Part shown: piece by piece, positions 25,559 to 33,940 of the stretch
Layout: each line of letters begins with the position of its first letter
Numbering within the stretch: position 1 is the first letter of the stretch
Assembly: GCF_021729085.1 (NCBI RefSeq)
Contig: NZ_JAJSAR010000001.1
Location: forward strand, 1,488,001-1,552,000
DNA from: Pseudohongiella sp. O18
Lineage (GTDB): Bacteria > Pseudomonadota > Gammaproteobacteria > Pseudomonadales > Pseudohongiellaceae
DNA: 64,000 bases
Direction: 5' to 3'
Notes under the pieces: model-generated
The model's database searches: none
What the model saw: only the letters and a program-made list of their open reading frames with translations
Told to the model about the DNA's origin: nothing
Program-made: the position numbers and the translations under genes

Positions 25559-26650
25559 ATGACACAACAATCTCATCAGCAATCCAATCTGGTTGACCAG
25601 GCACAATCGGTCAGGGAAGGCGAAGAGCTGGATCTGAATGTACTGCGCGAGCATCTGCGCCCAGTGCTCGGTGGGCTGGTTGATGATCTGCAAGTGAAAC
25701 AGTTTCCGGGTGGCTACTCCAATCTGACTTACCTGCTTAGCAGTGGAGACCAGAAGTGGGTGCTCAGGCGTCCGCCCTTTGGCAGCAAGGTCAAGTCAGC
25801 GCATGACATGGGGCGTGAATTCACAGTTCTTACAGCGCTGGAAAAGGTCTTTCCCTATGCCCCGAAGCCCATCCATTTTTGCGACGATCACAACGTTCTG
25901 GGCTGTGATTTTTACCTGATGTCATATATTGAAGGGCTGGTCATCCGTCGTGAATATCCGGAGGGGCTGGCCTTGTCACCGGAGCAGGTGCGTCAGCAGT
26001 TTTTTACCCTGTTCGATGTGCTTGGCGAATTGCACTCGGTGGACCTGGTCAAGGCAGGGCTGGACAATTTTGGCAAACCGGAAGGCTACGTTACCAGGCA
26101 GCTCGAGGGTTGGAGCAAACGATACGTCAATGCCATGACCGCGGATGCTCCGGATTTTGCACCCGTCATCGACTGGTTACGCGATAAAAAGCCAGGCGAG
26201 AGCGGTGTTGTCGGTGTGATTCACAATGATTACAAACTCGACAACGTCATCTGGTCACCGAACGACCCCATGAGGCTGATTGGTGTGCTGGACTGGGAAA
26301 TGGCCACAGTGGGCGATCCGCTGATGGATCTGGGGTGCACGCTCGGCTACTGGGCCGAGGCAGGCGATCCGGACTTTTTCCGCCAGTATCGTGCCATGCC
26401 CAGTGATGCGCCGGGTGCACCAACTCGCGCAGAGATTGTGGCGCGTTTCAGTGAACGGACTGGCATCAATGTCGACAATATGGACTTCTATTTCTGCTTC
26501 GGGCTGTTCCGCCTGGCCGGTATCGGCCAGCAGATTTACTACCGTTATGCGCAGGGGCTGACCAAGGATGCCCGCTTCGCGCGACTGATTGAAAAGGTGC
26601 ACAGTCTGCGACAGATGTGTGAGCTGGTTATTGATCGCTCCAGGCTCTGA
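25559..26650 (+). CDS. Aminoglycoside-phosphotransferase-fold small-molecule kinase (ACAD10/11 or LvaA-like)
   Basis: A 363-residue protein of the APH/choline kinase fold. The nucleotide loop FPGGYSNLTYLL is near residue 50, the catalytic loop VIHNDYKLDNVIW near residue 220 supplies the Brenner Asp and Asn, and VLDWEMATVGDPLMDLG near residue 243 supplies the magnesium-binding Asp. This subfamily includes the kinase half of mammalian ACAD10/11 and Pseudomonas LvaA, which phosphorylates 4-hydroxyacyl-CoA. Its place directly downstream of a paired acyl-CoA dehydrogenase and a phosphatase favours a similar acyl-CoA role over antibiotic resistance. That role is inference. It is convergent with the AEC transporter gene. 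Confidence 0.87.
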   Translation: MTQQSHQQSNLVDQAQSVREGEELDLNVLREHLRPVLGGLVDDLQVKQFPGGYSNLTYLLSSGDQKWVLRRPPFGSKVKSAHDMGREFTVLTALEKVFPYAPKPIHFCDDHNVLGCDFYLMSYIEGLVIRREYPEGLALSPEQVRQQFFTLFDVLGELHSVDLVKAGLDNFGKPEGYVTRQLEGWSKRYVNAMTADAPDFAPVIDWLRDKKPGESGVVGVIHNDYKLDNVIWSPNDPMRLIGVLDWEMATVGDPLMDLGCTLGYWAEAGDPDFFRQYRAMPSDAPGAPTRAEIVARFSERTGINVDNMDFYFCFGLFRLAGIGQQIYYRYAQGLTKDARFARLIEKVHSLRQMCELVIDRSRL

Positions 26651-26657
26651 CCTGGGG

Positions 26658-27587
26658 CTAAGGCACTATCAGCAGTACCAGTGTCATTGGTATCAGGCTG
26701 AGCAGGGTAGAGATGACTGAGGCAGCGGCAATGGTCGCCTGCCCGGTCTGATATCTGACCGAAAACACATATGCGCTCAGACCCGCCGGCATACTCGCTG
26801 CCAGAATCGCCGTCTTCGCCCACAAAGGTGTCACGTCAAACACGAACAGCATGGATGTTGCCATGATCAGCGGCAGGGCAATCAGCTTTAATGCGGTGAT
26901 GAGCATTGCAGGTTTTAATTGGTGCCCGACCCGATACTGATGCAGGCTGGTGCCAAGCACAAACAGGGCACAGGGAATGGCGGCCTCTGACATCAGTTGC
27001 AGGGCACTGTCCAGCGGACGATAGATAGGCAGACCGAGCAGATTAAAGGCCAGGCCGGCGATCAGGCTGGCAGTTAAGGGGCTGGCAACCAGCTGCTTGA
27101 GCAGACGCGCAATACTTGCCAGCAGGGTGGACAGGTCAAATTGATCCCGTTCGGCAAACAGAGTGGCTACGGTGAATAGCACCAGATTTTGTGTAGCAAT
27201 GATCAGGAACAGTGGTAGCAGCGCCTGTTCGCCAAGCGTCTGCAGCACCAGCGGGATGCCTACGATGGTGGTGTTGGAGTAGGTGGCGCCGAGCGCCAGT
27301 ACCGACTGAAGAGTGCCGGTCGCCTTCAGAAAAAACCTCGTAATCACCAGGGTCAGGCAGTACACCAGCAGCACCGGCACATAAAAAGCCAGCAGAAAGT
27401 CGGCACCAAAGTTCTCAGGAATCTCGGCATGTGCCATGTTGATGACCAACAGGCAGGGGATAACCAGGTTAAAGGTGAATCTGGCCAGAGCCTGGTATTC
27501 ATTAATGCTAAGAAAGCCGCTGCGCGCCGTTATGTATCCAGCCAGAGCCAGCGCGAGGACGGGGAATATGCCTTCAAACAGCAACAT
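26658..27587 (-). CDS. AEC-family (auxin efflux carrier) transporter
   Basis: A 309-residue polytopic protein with about ten hydrophobic helices. AEC members export small carboxylates such as malate or malonate in bacteria. Family marks are the N-terminal LFEGIFPVLALALAGYITARSGFLS, a mid-protein NTTIVGIPLVLQTLGEQ with the conserved glycine-proline region near residue 108, and the end TGQATIAAASVISTLLSLIPMTLVLLIV. The gene starts three bases after the MATE gene stop, so the two are co-transcribed. The substrate cannot be inferred. Confidence 0.88.
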   Translation of the reverse strand: MLLFEGIFPVLALALAGYITARSGFLSINEYQALARFTFNLVIPCLLVINMAHAEIPENFGADFLLAFYVPVLLVYCLTLVITRFFLKATGTLQSVLALGATYSNTTIVGIPLVLQTLGEQALLPLFLIIATQNLVLFTVATLFAERDQFDLSTLLASIARLLKQLVASPLTASLIAGLAFNLLGLPIYRPLDSALQLMSEAAIPCALFVLGTSLHQYRVGHQLKPAMLITALKLIALPLIMATSMLFVFDVTPLWAKTAILAASMPAGLSAYVFSVRYQTGQATIAAASVISTLLSLIPMTLVLLIVP

Positions 27588-27590
27588 GGT

Positions 27591-28931
27591 CTAGTTCCCG
27601 CCAAAGGCGGTTTTCCAGTTGCCTCGCTTGAAGATGACCAGATACATGCAGCACTTTATGATGTAGTCCGCAATCAGCGCAGCATAGACCCAGTACACGC
27701 TTAAGCCCAGCCAGAAGAACAAGGCTGTCAGCACCACGCGTCCAAACAGGAAGCCGGTAAACATGATCCTGGCGGGCGATCTTGTGTCGCCAGCGCCTCG
27801 CAGCGCGCCGCCCAGAGTGAATTCTATGGACATCATTGGCTGCACGATCGCGACCATGATTGTCAGTGCGACCAGGTAGTCCAGCACCAAGGGTTCGTTG
27901 ATGAAAAAGCTGCCTATGAGCCGTGCATTGAGACCAATCACCAGGCCCACGACTGCCATGATGGCGAAGGAAATCTTCAGATTGCGTCGAGCAGCCTGTT
28001 CCGCAAGATCGGGCCGCCCCGCGCCCAGGTTCTGACCTGTCATGGTGGCGGTCGCTATCGAAAAGCCGATACCAATCACAATAGAAACAGACAGAATGTT
28101 TACGCCAATGCCATATGCTGTAAACGCTTCTGTGCCATACAGAGAAACTACCCACATGAAAGCAATGATTGAAAAATTGAAAACAGATTGCTCGATGCCC
28201 GCTGGCACTGCGATGCGAATCAACTTACGCAGCCTGGTCATTTCCCAGTAGGGCTGCTTGACGGGTTTTAGCAACAGACGCTGCCGGGTCCACAGCAAAA
28301 AGAATATGCCACCGACCAGCGCGTAGGAGATGCCTGCCGCATAGGCAGCCCCGATTATGCCCATGGCGGGCAAAGGACCGATGCCATAGACAAAGGCATA
28401 GGCCAGCAGGACGTTGACGATATTCCCGATGCCGGCTACCCAGACTGGGGTCAGAGCATCACCCGCCGCACGCAGCGCCGCGCTGATCACCGCCAGGAAG
28501 GAGAAGAAAACATTAAAGTAGATGAGTACTTTCAGATACTGCGCCGCTTCTGCAAGCATGGGTCCCTGCAGTCCGAATATCGCCACCAGCGGTGTGGCCA
28601 GCCACTGAATGATTACCCACAGTGACAGCGATGCTGCCAGGCAAGCCGCAGCTGACAGTTTTACAACACGGTCGGCTTCATCCAGGTTTCGGGCTCCCCA
28701 GGCGTAGGCGACCATGGTCGTGGTGCCGGCGGTGATCGAAAAAATGATCAGCTGGATCGCCATGTAGATACGGTCAGCTGCAATCACCGCAGCTACTGCC
28801 TCTGCACCTAGTTCCGCAACAATCTTGATGGCCGCAAGGTGCACCATCGACAGTAACAGGTTACCAACAATGGTCGGGCCTGCCAGCCTGAAAAGGCTCA
28901 GGCGGGGTGCTTCAGCGTTGGACACAGACAT
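27591..28931 (-). CDS. MATE-family efflux transporter
   Basis: A 446-residue protein with about twelve membrane segments, the standard MATE size. These transporters use sodium or proton gradients to export organic cations and drugs. The order of segments (FRLAGPTIVGNLLLSMVHL, AVAAVIAADRIYMAIQLIIFSITAGTTTMVAYAWGA, then a second half from RIAVPAGIEQSVFNFSII) shows the two-fold repeat, and the FTLGGALRGAGDTRSPA motif is the usual MATE loop. The ATG at 28931 is chosen for the normal N terminus; the frame extends upstream but with a non-MATE, Arg-rich sequence. It is followed at once by the AEC gene. Confidence 0.92.
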   Translation of the reverse strand: MSVSNAEAPRLSLFRLAGPTIVGNLLLSMVHLAAIKIVAELGAEAVAAVIAADRIYMAIQLIIFSITAGTTTMVAYAWGARNLDEADRVVKLSAAACLAASLSLWVIIQWLATPLVAIFGLQGPMLAEAAQYLKVLIYFNVFFSFLAVISAALRAAGDALTPVWVAGIGNIVNVLLAYAFVYGIGPLPAMGIIGAAYAAGISYALVGGIFFLLWTRQRLLLKPVKQPYWEMTRLRKLIRIAVPAGIEQSVFNFSIIAFMWVVSLYGTEAFTAYGIGVNILSVSIVIGIGFSIATATMTGQNLGAGRPDLAEQAARRNLKISFAIMAVVGLVIGLNARLIGSFFINEPLVLDYLVALTIMVAIVQPMMSIEFTLGGALRGAGDTRSPARIMFTGFLFGRVVLTALFFWLGLSVYWVYAALIADYIIKCCMYLVIFKRGNWKTAFGGN

Positions 28932-29107
28932 AGAATAATCCCGGAGAGAAGCCATCGGCACACAGCGACAATCAAGCCGCGCCGCGCGGATTGCGCTGCG
29001 AAGGATACGCCGATGTGGGTGCTTTGGCAAATTTGCGCAAGGCTGTGGTACGCTTGGCAACCTTGTCCGGACGGCCCGACTGGCCCATAGCCCCAGTGGA
29101 GAGATTT

Positions 29108-29758
29108 GTGCAACAACAACAGGCGCTTGTATCCGTGTCCCACTCAGTCGCCAGTCGTTTGGCAATACTGGCTGTCGCGTTCATCAACGGCTTTGTCATC
29201 ATGTCCATAGAGCTGCTTGGCGGGCGGGTGCTGGCACCTTATTTCGGCAGCAGCGTCCATGTCTGGGGCAGCATTATCGCTGTATTCATGCTGTCTCTGT
29301 CGCTGGGTTATCTGTGGGGCGGCAAGTTGTCGCTGCGCAATCCCGGCCACCGGACGTTTATCAGTTTCTTCATTTTTGCGGCCTTGCTGTGCCTGCCCAT
29401 CATCTATCTGGCTGACCCGGTGATGCGGACCATCTTCCTGTCGATTGAAGATCCGCGCTACGGTTCACTGTGGTCTGCCGTGCTGCTGTATTTTGCACCG
29501 ATTTGTGTGATGGGCATGGTCTCACCGTACTCTGTGCGACTGCTCGTGCTGACGCAGGAGCACAGTGGCGGTGTCGCGGGAATGCTGTACTTCGTCTCGA
29601 CATTGGGCAGTGCTCTGGGTACGCTGGCCACATCCTTTTACTTTGTCATGTGGTTTGAGATCAATCAGGTCATGTGGGGCTGTATCGTCGCCTTGCTGCT
29701 GTGCGCCGCCCTGATTGCCTTCTCCAGTCGCCACGCGATCAAGGAGCAGAAATCATGA
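29108..29758 (+). CDS. Membrane half of a split MFS/spermidine synthase-type protein
   Basis: A 216-residue protein with six membrane helices and a charged end (SSRHAIKEQKS). Segments such as FINGFVIMSIELLGGRVLAPYFGSS and GSIIAVFMLSLSLGYLWGGKLS match the N-terminal membrane part of proteins annotated as fused MFS/spermidine synthase. There the helices continue into a SpeE-like domain, but here the frame stops and the enzyme domain is on the next gene, which overlaps by four bases (ATGA). The GTG at 29108 follows GGAGAG; upstream codons do not look like the family. Function unknown. Confidence 0.82.
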   Translation: MQQQQALVSVSHSVASRLAILAVAFINGFVIMSIELLGGRVLAPYFGSSVHVWGSIIAVFMLSLSLGYLWGGKLSLRNPGHRTFISFFIFAALLCLPIIYLADPVMRTIFLSIEDPRYGSLWSAVLLYFAPICVMGMVSPYSVRLLVLTQEHSGGVAGMLYFVSTLGSALGTLATSFYFVMWFEINQVMWGCIVALLLCAALIAFSSRHAIKEQKS

Positions 29759-30648
29759 ATCTTCGTATCTGGTCGCCATTGCTTTGTGTGCTTGTGCTGA
29801 TAAGTGCGGCGCCTGCAAGCGCTCAACGCCAGGTCATCCATGAAGAGCGCTCTCAGTACCGCAATGTGCTGGTCACTGAATTCAACGGTCAGCGCTGCAT
29901 GCTGTTCAATATCCATCGCGGCGATATGAACCAGACCTGCATAGACCTGCGAAATCCCAAGCGTCTGGTATTTAACTATACCAAAATGAGTTTTGCCGGC
30001 CTGCTGCTCAATCCTGAGCCCGAGCGTATTCTGGTGGCTGGTCTCGGCGGTGGCACTATTCCGATGGTGATGCGTGAACTCTATCCTGAGGCAGAAATCG
30101 ATGTGCTGGAAGTCGACCAGGCTGTGGTCAATGTGGCCAGGGAGTTTTTCGGTTATCAGGAAGACGAAAAGCATGAAGTGCACGTGGTTGATGCGCGAGT
30201 GTATATCAAGCGTGCCGGGCTGCGCGGTGACAAGTATGATTACATCGTACTTGATGCATTCTCGGGCGAATACATTCCCGAGCACCTGCTGACCCGTGAG
30301 TTTCTGGAGGAGGTCAAGGCGCTGCTGACTGATGATGGTGTCGTTGTTGCCAACACCTTTGCCTCCAGCGATCTCTACGACTATGAGTCGGTGACCTATC
30401 AGTCTGTGTTTGGTAAGTTCTATAACTTCAAGCGCGCCGGTAGTGGCAATCGGATCATACTTGCGACGAACGGTGAGTTGCCTGAGCTCGGCGATTTGCG
30501 CCGTCGCTCACGCGAACTATACGATGCGCTGGCACCGTATGACATGAATGTTCTGGAGTATCCGCCGCTGTTGACCACAGAGGCAGACTGGGATGAATCA
30601 ACACGCATACTGACCGATCAATACTCACCGGCCAATCTGCTGAACTAA
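29755..30648 (+). CDS. Spermidine synthase-fold protein with N-terminal signal sequence
   Basis: A 297-residue protein. Residues 1-24 form a clear signal-like segment ending ASAQ. The rest is a Rossmann-type aminopropyltransferase/methyltransferase domain: ILVAGLGGGTIPMVMREL near residue 94 is the nucleotide-binding loop, VLEVDQAVVNVAREFF near residue 117, VVDARVYIKR near residue 145 and YIVLDAFSGEYIPEHLL near residue 163. In true SpeE the last motif is SDSTDP with the catalytic Asp; here it is LDAFSG, so polyamine synthesis is unlikely. The coupled membrane gene upstream implies a joint role. Gene ends seven bases before a convergent transporter gene. Confidence 0.83.
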   Translation: MNLRIWSPLLCVLVLISAAPASAQRQVIHEERSQYRNVLVTEFNGQRCMLFNIHRGDMNQTCIDLRNPKRLVFNYTKMSFAGLLLNPEPERILVAGLGGGTIPMVMRELYPEAEIDVLEVDQAVVNVAREFFGYQEDEKHEVHVVDARVYIKRAGLRGDKYDYIVLDAFSGEYIPEHLLTREFLEEVKALLTDDGVVVANTFASSDLYDYESVTYQSVFGKFYNFKRAGSGNRIILATNGELPELGDLRRRSRELYDALAPYDMNVLEYPPLLTTEADWDESTRILTDQYSPANLLN

Positions 30649-30655
30649 ATCAGTA

Positions 30656-31105
30656 TTAATGGCTCTTGGCAGGCTGGCCCGTTGTGGGTTTGCGATGCTC
30701 GAGCAGTTCAAATAGCCCCATACCTGCCAGCATCGCGCCGACAAACACCGCTGCTTTGAGTTCGCCCGCGCCAAGTGCAACCAGTGCTGGGCCGGGGCAG
30801 AAACCGGCCAGCCCCCAACCAACACCAAAACCCAGGCTGCCCAGCACCAGGCGCCGGTCAATGGCTTTCTTGGTGGGCAGCCGCAGTGGCTCTCCCAGCA
30901 GTGATTGGCTGCGACCTCTGACCAGCGTGAATGCTATCAGTCCAACGGCAATCGCACCGGCCATCACCAGCGCCAGCGATGGATCCCAGGCACCGGCGAG
31001 GTCCAGGAACGAAAGCACCTTGTCTGGATTGGCCATTCCGGACACCAGCAGACCGATACCAAAAATCAGGCCGGTGACGAAGGCTGAGATAAATGTTTTG
31101 TTCAT
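30656..31105 (-). CDS. YeeE/YedE-type transporter half, DUF6691
   Basis: A 149-residue membrane protein with four hydrophobic segments, starting [24 protein letters not shown]. The [15 protein letters not shown] loop near residue 99 with its conserved Cys is the hallmark of YeeE/YedE sulfur transporters, and DUF6691 is the short second half. In full-length TsuA such halves are fused and import thiosulfate; split PmpA/PmpB pairs are linked to reactive sulfur handling. The ATG overlaps the stop of the other half in ATGA. It is the last gene of the usp-fnr operon. Confidence 0.87.
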   Translation of the reverse strand: MNKTFISAFVTGLIFGIGLLVSGMANPDKVLSFLDLAGAWDPSLALVMAGAIAVGLIAFTLVRGRSQSLLGEPLRLPTKKAIDRRLVLGSLGFGVGWGLAGFCPGPALVALGAGELKAAVFVGAMLAGMGLFELLEHRKPTTGQPAKSH

Positions 31106-31533
31106 GACAGGACGTGCCTCATAATGAAGACAGTCAAAAAGCCGGTTGCCATGAAGGCCAGTGTGGCTATGACCGAGCGGGGAGAAAGCCTCGATATTCC
31201 GCAAACGCCATGTCCACTGGTGCAGCCTGCACCGTAACGGGTGCTTATTCCAACCAGTAATCCTGCGATGATCAAAAGAGGGTAGTCCGCATCAATCTGA
31301 ATGCCTGGCATGTCGGCAGCCAACAGCCAGACGGCAGGCGCCAGAAGCATGCCGAGGACAAACATGATGCGCCATGTGACATCACCAGTCTGAGGATTGA
31401 GCAGCCCGCCTACGATGCCGGAGATTCCTGCGATGCGGCCGTTCAGTAAAATAAACATCGCGGCTGCCAGCCCGATCAGCGCGCCGCCTGCCAGTGCCGC
31501 CCATGGCGTAAACGCAGCCCAGTCTATCGTCAT
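31102..31533 (-). CDS. YeeE/YedE-type sulfur transporter half
   Basis: A 143-residue membrane protein that pairs with the next gene. Repeated segments include [19 protein letters not shown] and the Cys motif [22 protein letters not shown] near residue 105, diagnostic for YeeE/YedE proteins. Cysteines in this loop carry thiosulfate through hydrogen bonds in TsuA. The start is ATG 31533, which overlaps the fnr stop (ATGA), so its translation should depend on fnr translation. Substrate is probably a sulfur oxyanion or reactive sulfur species, by family; not proven here. Confidence 0.87.
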   Translation of the reverse strand: MTIDWAAFTPWAALAGGALIGLAAAMFILLNGRIAGISGIVGGLLNPQTGDVTWRIMFVLGMLLAPAVWLLAADMPGIQIDADYPLLIIAGLLVGISTRYGAGCTSGHGVCGISRLSPRSVIATLAFMATGFLTVFIMRHVLS

Positions 31534-32336
31534 TGGCAAGCTCCTACGGAATCGCCAACGATGGCTCGCAGTGCAGGCATCTGGGTAATGGTAATCTCGC
31601 GATTATTGACCCGAATGATTTCTTTTTTCTGCAGGGCCGAGAACACCCGGCTTACGGTCTCCAGTGTCAGCCCAAGGTATTCACCAATATCGCCACGCGT
31701 CATATGCAGCAGAAAGCGATCGGGAGACAGCTGGCAGCGCGCATGTCGGGCAGACAGGCTGAGCAGAAATGAGCTTAAGCGCTGCTCTGCTGTGTAGCTG
31801 CTGAGCAGGGTGTGTATCTGTTGATCCTTTACGATTTCATTGCCCATGATGGAAATGAACCGACTCTGCAGGCTGGGCAGTTGATGACCCAGTTTCTCCA
31901 GCTGTGAGAATGGAATCTCGCAAATGGAGGCATGCTCGAGCGCCATTGCCGACATGCCATGCCTGCGCGAACCAATGCCGTCCATGCCCAGGATTTCTCC
32001 AGGCATAAAAAAACCAGTGACTCTGCTTTTGCCATCACTACCGAGGAAGTAGGATTTGAAGCTGCCGCTGCGTACCGCATAGATGGATCGGAACTCATCG
32101 TTCTGGCGATAGAGATGTTCACCCTTTTTGAGCGGGCGGTTGCGTTCGATAATCCCGTCAAGCTGAACAATTTCTGACTCGTTCAGCGAAATAGGTAGAC
32201 ACAGATCGCTCAGCCGACAATTGCTGCAGCTTGCAGCCGGATTGTGCGGGCATGGGCGTGCTTTATTGACTATTTTTTGCGGGGCGATCCGAAAGTCGCC
32301 TGCCAGAGCGCCAGCGTTGCTAGAAGATTGAGACAT
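31530..32336 (-). CDS. fnr: FNR-type oxygen-sensing transcriptional regulator
   Basis: A 268-residue Crp/Fnr regulator. Cys37, Cys40, Cys46 and Cys139 reproduce the E. coli FNR ligand set (Cys20, 23, 29, 122) with identical spacing CX2CX5C and 93 residues to the last Cys in ICEIPF, so it should hold an oxygen-labile 4Fe-4S cluster. The effector domain GDRLY-like region EHLYRQNDEFRSIYAVRSG and the DNA-recognition helix GDIGEYLGLTLETVSRVFSALQ near residue 220 are intact; the E..SR pattern predicts TTGAT-N4-ATCAA sites. It sits between a universal stress protein gene and the YeeE halves, overlapping the latter. Confidence 0.94.
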   Translation of the reverse strand: MSQSSSNAGALAGDFRIAPQKIVNKARPCPHNPAASCSNCRLSDLCLPISLNESEIVQLDGIIERNRPLKKGEHLYRQNDEFRSIYAVRSGSFKSYFLGSDGKSRVTGFFMPGEILGMDGIGSRRHGMSAMALEHASICEIPFSQLEKLGHQLPSLQSRFISIMGNEIVKDQQIHTLLSSYTAEQRLSSFLLSLSARHARCQLSPDRFLLHMTRGDIGEYLGLTLETVSRVFSALQKKEIIRVNNREITITQMPALRAIVGDSVGACQ

Positions 32337-32356
32337 GAATGCTCCGGAGGACTTGA

Positions 32357-32791
32357 TCAGTTGCCGACGCGCACGGTCATGATGTCACAGGGAGCGCCGT
32401 GTAATACCTTGTTTGCTGTCGAGCCCAGCAACAGCTTCCAACCGGAGGTGCCGTGACTGCCGATCACTATCAGATCAGCTTCCAGTTCTTCAGCTTTGCT
32501 GCGAATCTCAGTCGCTGCAGCGCCGGCCATGACCAGTTGCCGGTCTTCGGGCACACCGTATTTTCCGCCGATATCCTTCAGGCGCTGCGCTGCGATGGCC
32601 ATCGCCTCTTCCTGAAGCTTGGTCATGTTGATCGCATAGGCATCAATCGGATAAGCCGCCGCGACGGGCTCGACCACGTGGGCCAGGTAAAGCCGCGAAA
32701 CATCGCCATCTGCCAGTTCAACAGCACGTTCGATGATCCTGCTGGATTCGTTGGATAAATCGACAGCGGTAATAATTGTCTTGTAAGCCAT
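32357..32791 (-). CDS. Universal stress protein, single domain
   Basis: A 144-residue UspA-fold protein. It begins MAYKTIITAVDLSNESSRIIERAVELA and ends with the ATP-binding type motif IVIGSHGTSGWKLLLGSTANKVLHGAPCDIMTVR, that is G-2x-G-9x-G(S/T), as in UspA-like proteins. Such proteins help survival in growth arrest, oxidative or respiratory stress. The ATG at 32791 follows AGGAG at eight bases. It precedes fnr by 20 bases on the same strand, and so looks like the first gene of the operon. Genes of this kind are typical FNR/ANR targets. Confidence 0.92.
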   Translation of the reverse strand: MAYKTIITAVDLSNESSRIIERAVELADGDVSRLYLAHVVEPVAAAYPIDAYAINMTKLQEEAMAIAAQRLKDIGGKYGVPEDRQLVMAGAAATEIRSKAEELEADLIVIGSHGTSGWKLLLGSTANKVLHGAPCDIMTVRVGN

Positions 32792-33019
32792 GGCCGTTCG
32801 CTCCTGTGTTAAGAACACATGCACGCTTTATCCGAGTGTAACCGAGGCGGCAAAAAATGAGAAGCGATGGCAAGCCATGCCTGCGGATTGATTCAGTTGC
32901 GCTATTGCCTTACTCTTTTCTGATAACCAGAGGCAAGCTTGCGACCGGTATCTGCGTTTAATCCACCGGTAACTGCCGTGATTGTCAACCAGCTGTGTAC
33001 TTAACTCGAGGACAATTCA

Positions 33020-33940
33020 ATGCGGGATCTGCAAAAGATTTTAGTTGTTATTGAGCCGGAACATGACACGCAACTGGCGCTGGGCAAAGCCTTGCGATTG
33101 GCAAGAGAGTCTGGCGCAGCTCTCGAATTGCTGATTTGCGATCATAACCCCTATCTGGAGGACGGTTACTATTTTGAACCACTCCAGGCCAGGCAGTTGC
33201 GGGAGGAACACGTTGCAGCTAATCGCAAGTTGCTGGAGGAAATGGCCTCTGTTATTCGGCCTCAGGGCATTACTGTCACGGTGGATGCCATGTGGGGTAA
33301 TCCACCCTATCGCTATATCATTAACAAAGTGCTGGACAGCAATCCTGACCTGTTGGTACAGAGCAGTCGCCATCACGAAAAGATTTCACGACTGCTGCTA
33401 TCTCACCAGGACTGGCAGTTATTGCGCTACTGTCCCTGCCCGCTGTTGCTGGTCAAAGATCTGCCATGGCCTGAGAAGCCGGTGGCAGTAGTTGCTGTGG
33501 ACCCCAATCATGTAAACGACAAGCCTGCTGATTTTGATGTTCAACTAACAGCTGCCGGCAGTGAATTGCAGAAATTGACTGGGGGTAGTATGCATGTGTT
33601 CCACTCCTGCTATCAGCCGCCAGTGTCGGGTATGTACCCGGTTGCGGTCGATGTCGCGGAAGTTCGAGAGAAAACACGCGAATTGCTGGCCGATTTTTCG
33701 CTGAATGATTCACACTTGCACATTGAGCAGGATGAGGTAAAAAAATCGCTGCCTGCACTGCTGGATCGAATAGCGGCCAATATTCTGATCATGGGCGCCG
33801 TTTCCCGGTCGGCCCTGGATCATTTTCTGGTTGGCAGCACAGCCGAGAGGTTGCTTGACAGAGTAGCTCAGGATGTATTGATTCTGAAGCCCCAGGGTTT
33901 CAAAGGTAAGGTGAAAAAAGCCATGCCAGAGAGTCTCTGA
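33020..33940 (+). CDS. Tandem universal stress protein (UspE-like)
   Basis: A 306-residue protein made of two Usp domains. The first begins LQKILVVIEPEHDTQLALGKALRLA; the second ends ILIMGAVSRSALDHFLVGSTAERLLDRVAQDVLILKPQGF near residue 260-300. UspE-type tandem proteins function in stress resistance and motility or adhesion. GAGGA precedes the ATG. The gene is divergent from the usp-fnr operon across 228 bases, in which I find no reliable FNR box (only TTGAT-like half sites). Its 3' end overlaps the convergent cardiolipin synthase gene by 41 bases. Confidence 0.9.
   Translation: MRDLQKILVVIEPEHDTQLALGKALRLARESGAALELLICDHNPYLEDGYYFEPLQARQLREEHVAANRKLLEEMASVIRPQGITVTVDAMWGNPPYRYIINKVLDSNPDLLVQSSRHHEKISRLLLSHQDWQLLRYCPCPLLLVKDLPWPEKPVAVVAVDPNHVNDKPADFDVQLTAAGSELQKLTGGSMHVFHSCYQPPVSGMYPVAVDVAEVREKTRELLADFSLNDSHLHIEQDEVKKSLPALLDRIAANILIMGAVSRSALDHFLVGSTAERLLDRVAQDVLILKPQGFKGKVKKAMPESL

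Noticed and set aside
25559-26650. Aminoglycoside resistance gene
   Set aside because: The APH fold is present, but sequence style and gene context with acyl-CoA dehydrogenases point to a metabolic kinase.
32824-33019. Possible FNR box between the divergent usp genes
   Set aside because: Only a TTGAT half site (TTGATTCAGTTGCG) is seen; the second half does not match ATCAA well enough to call.
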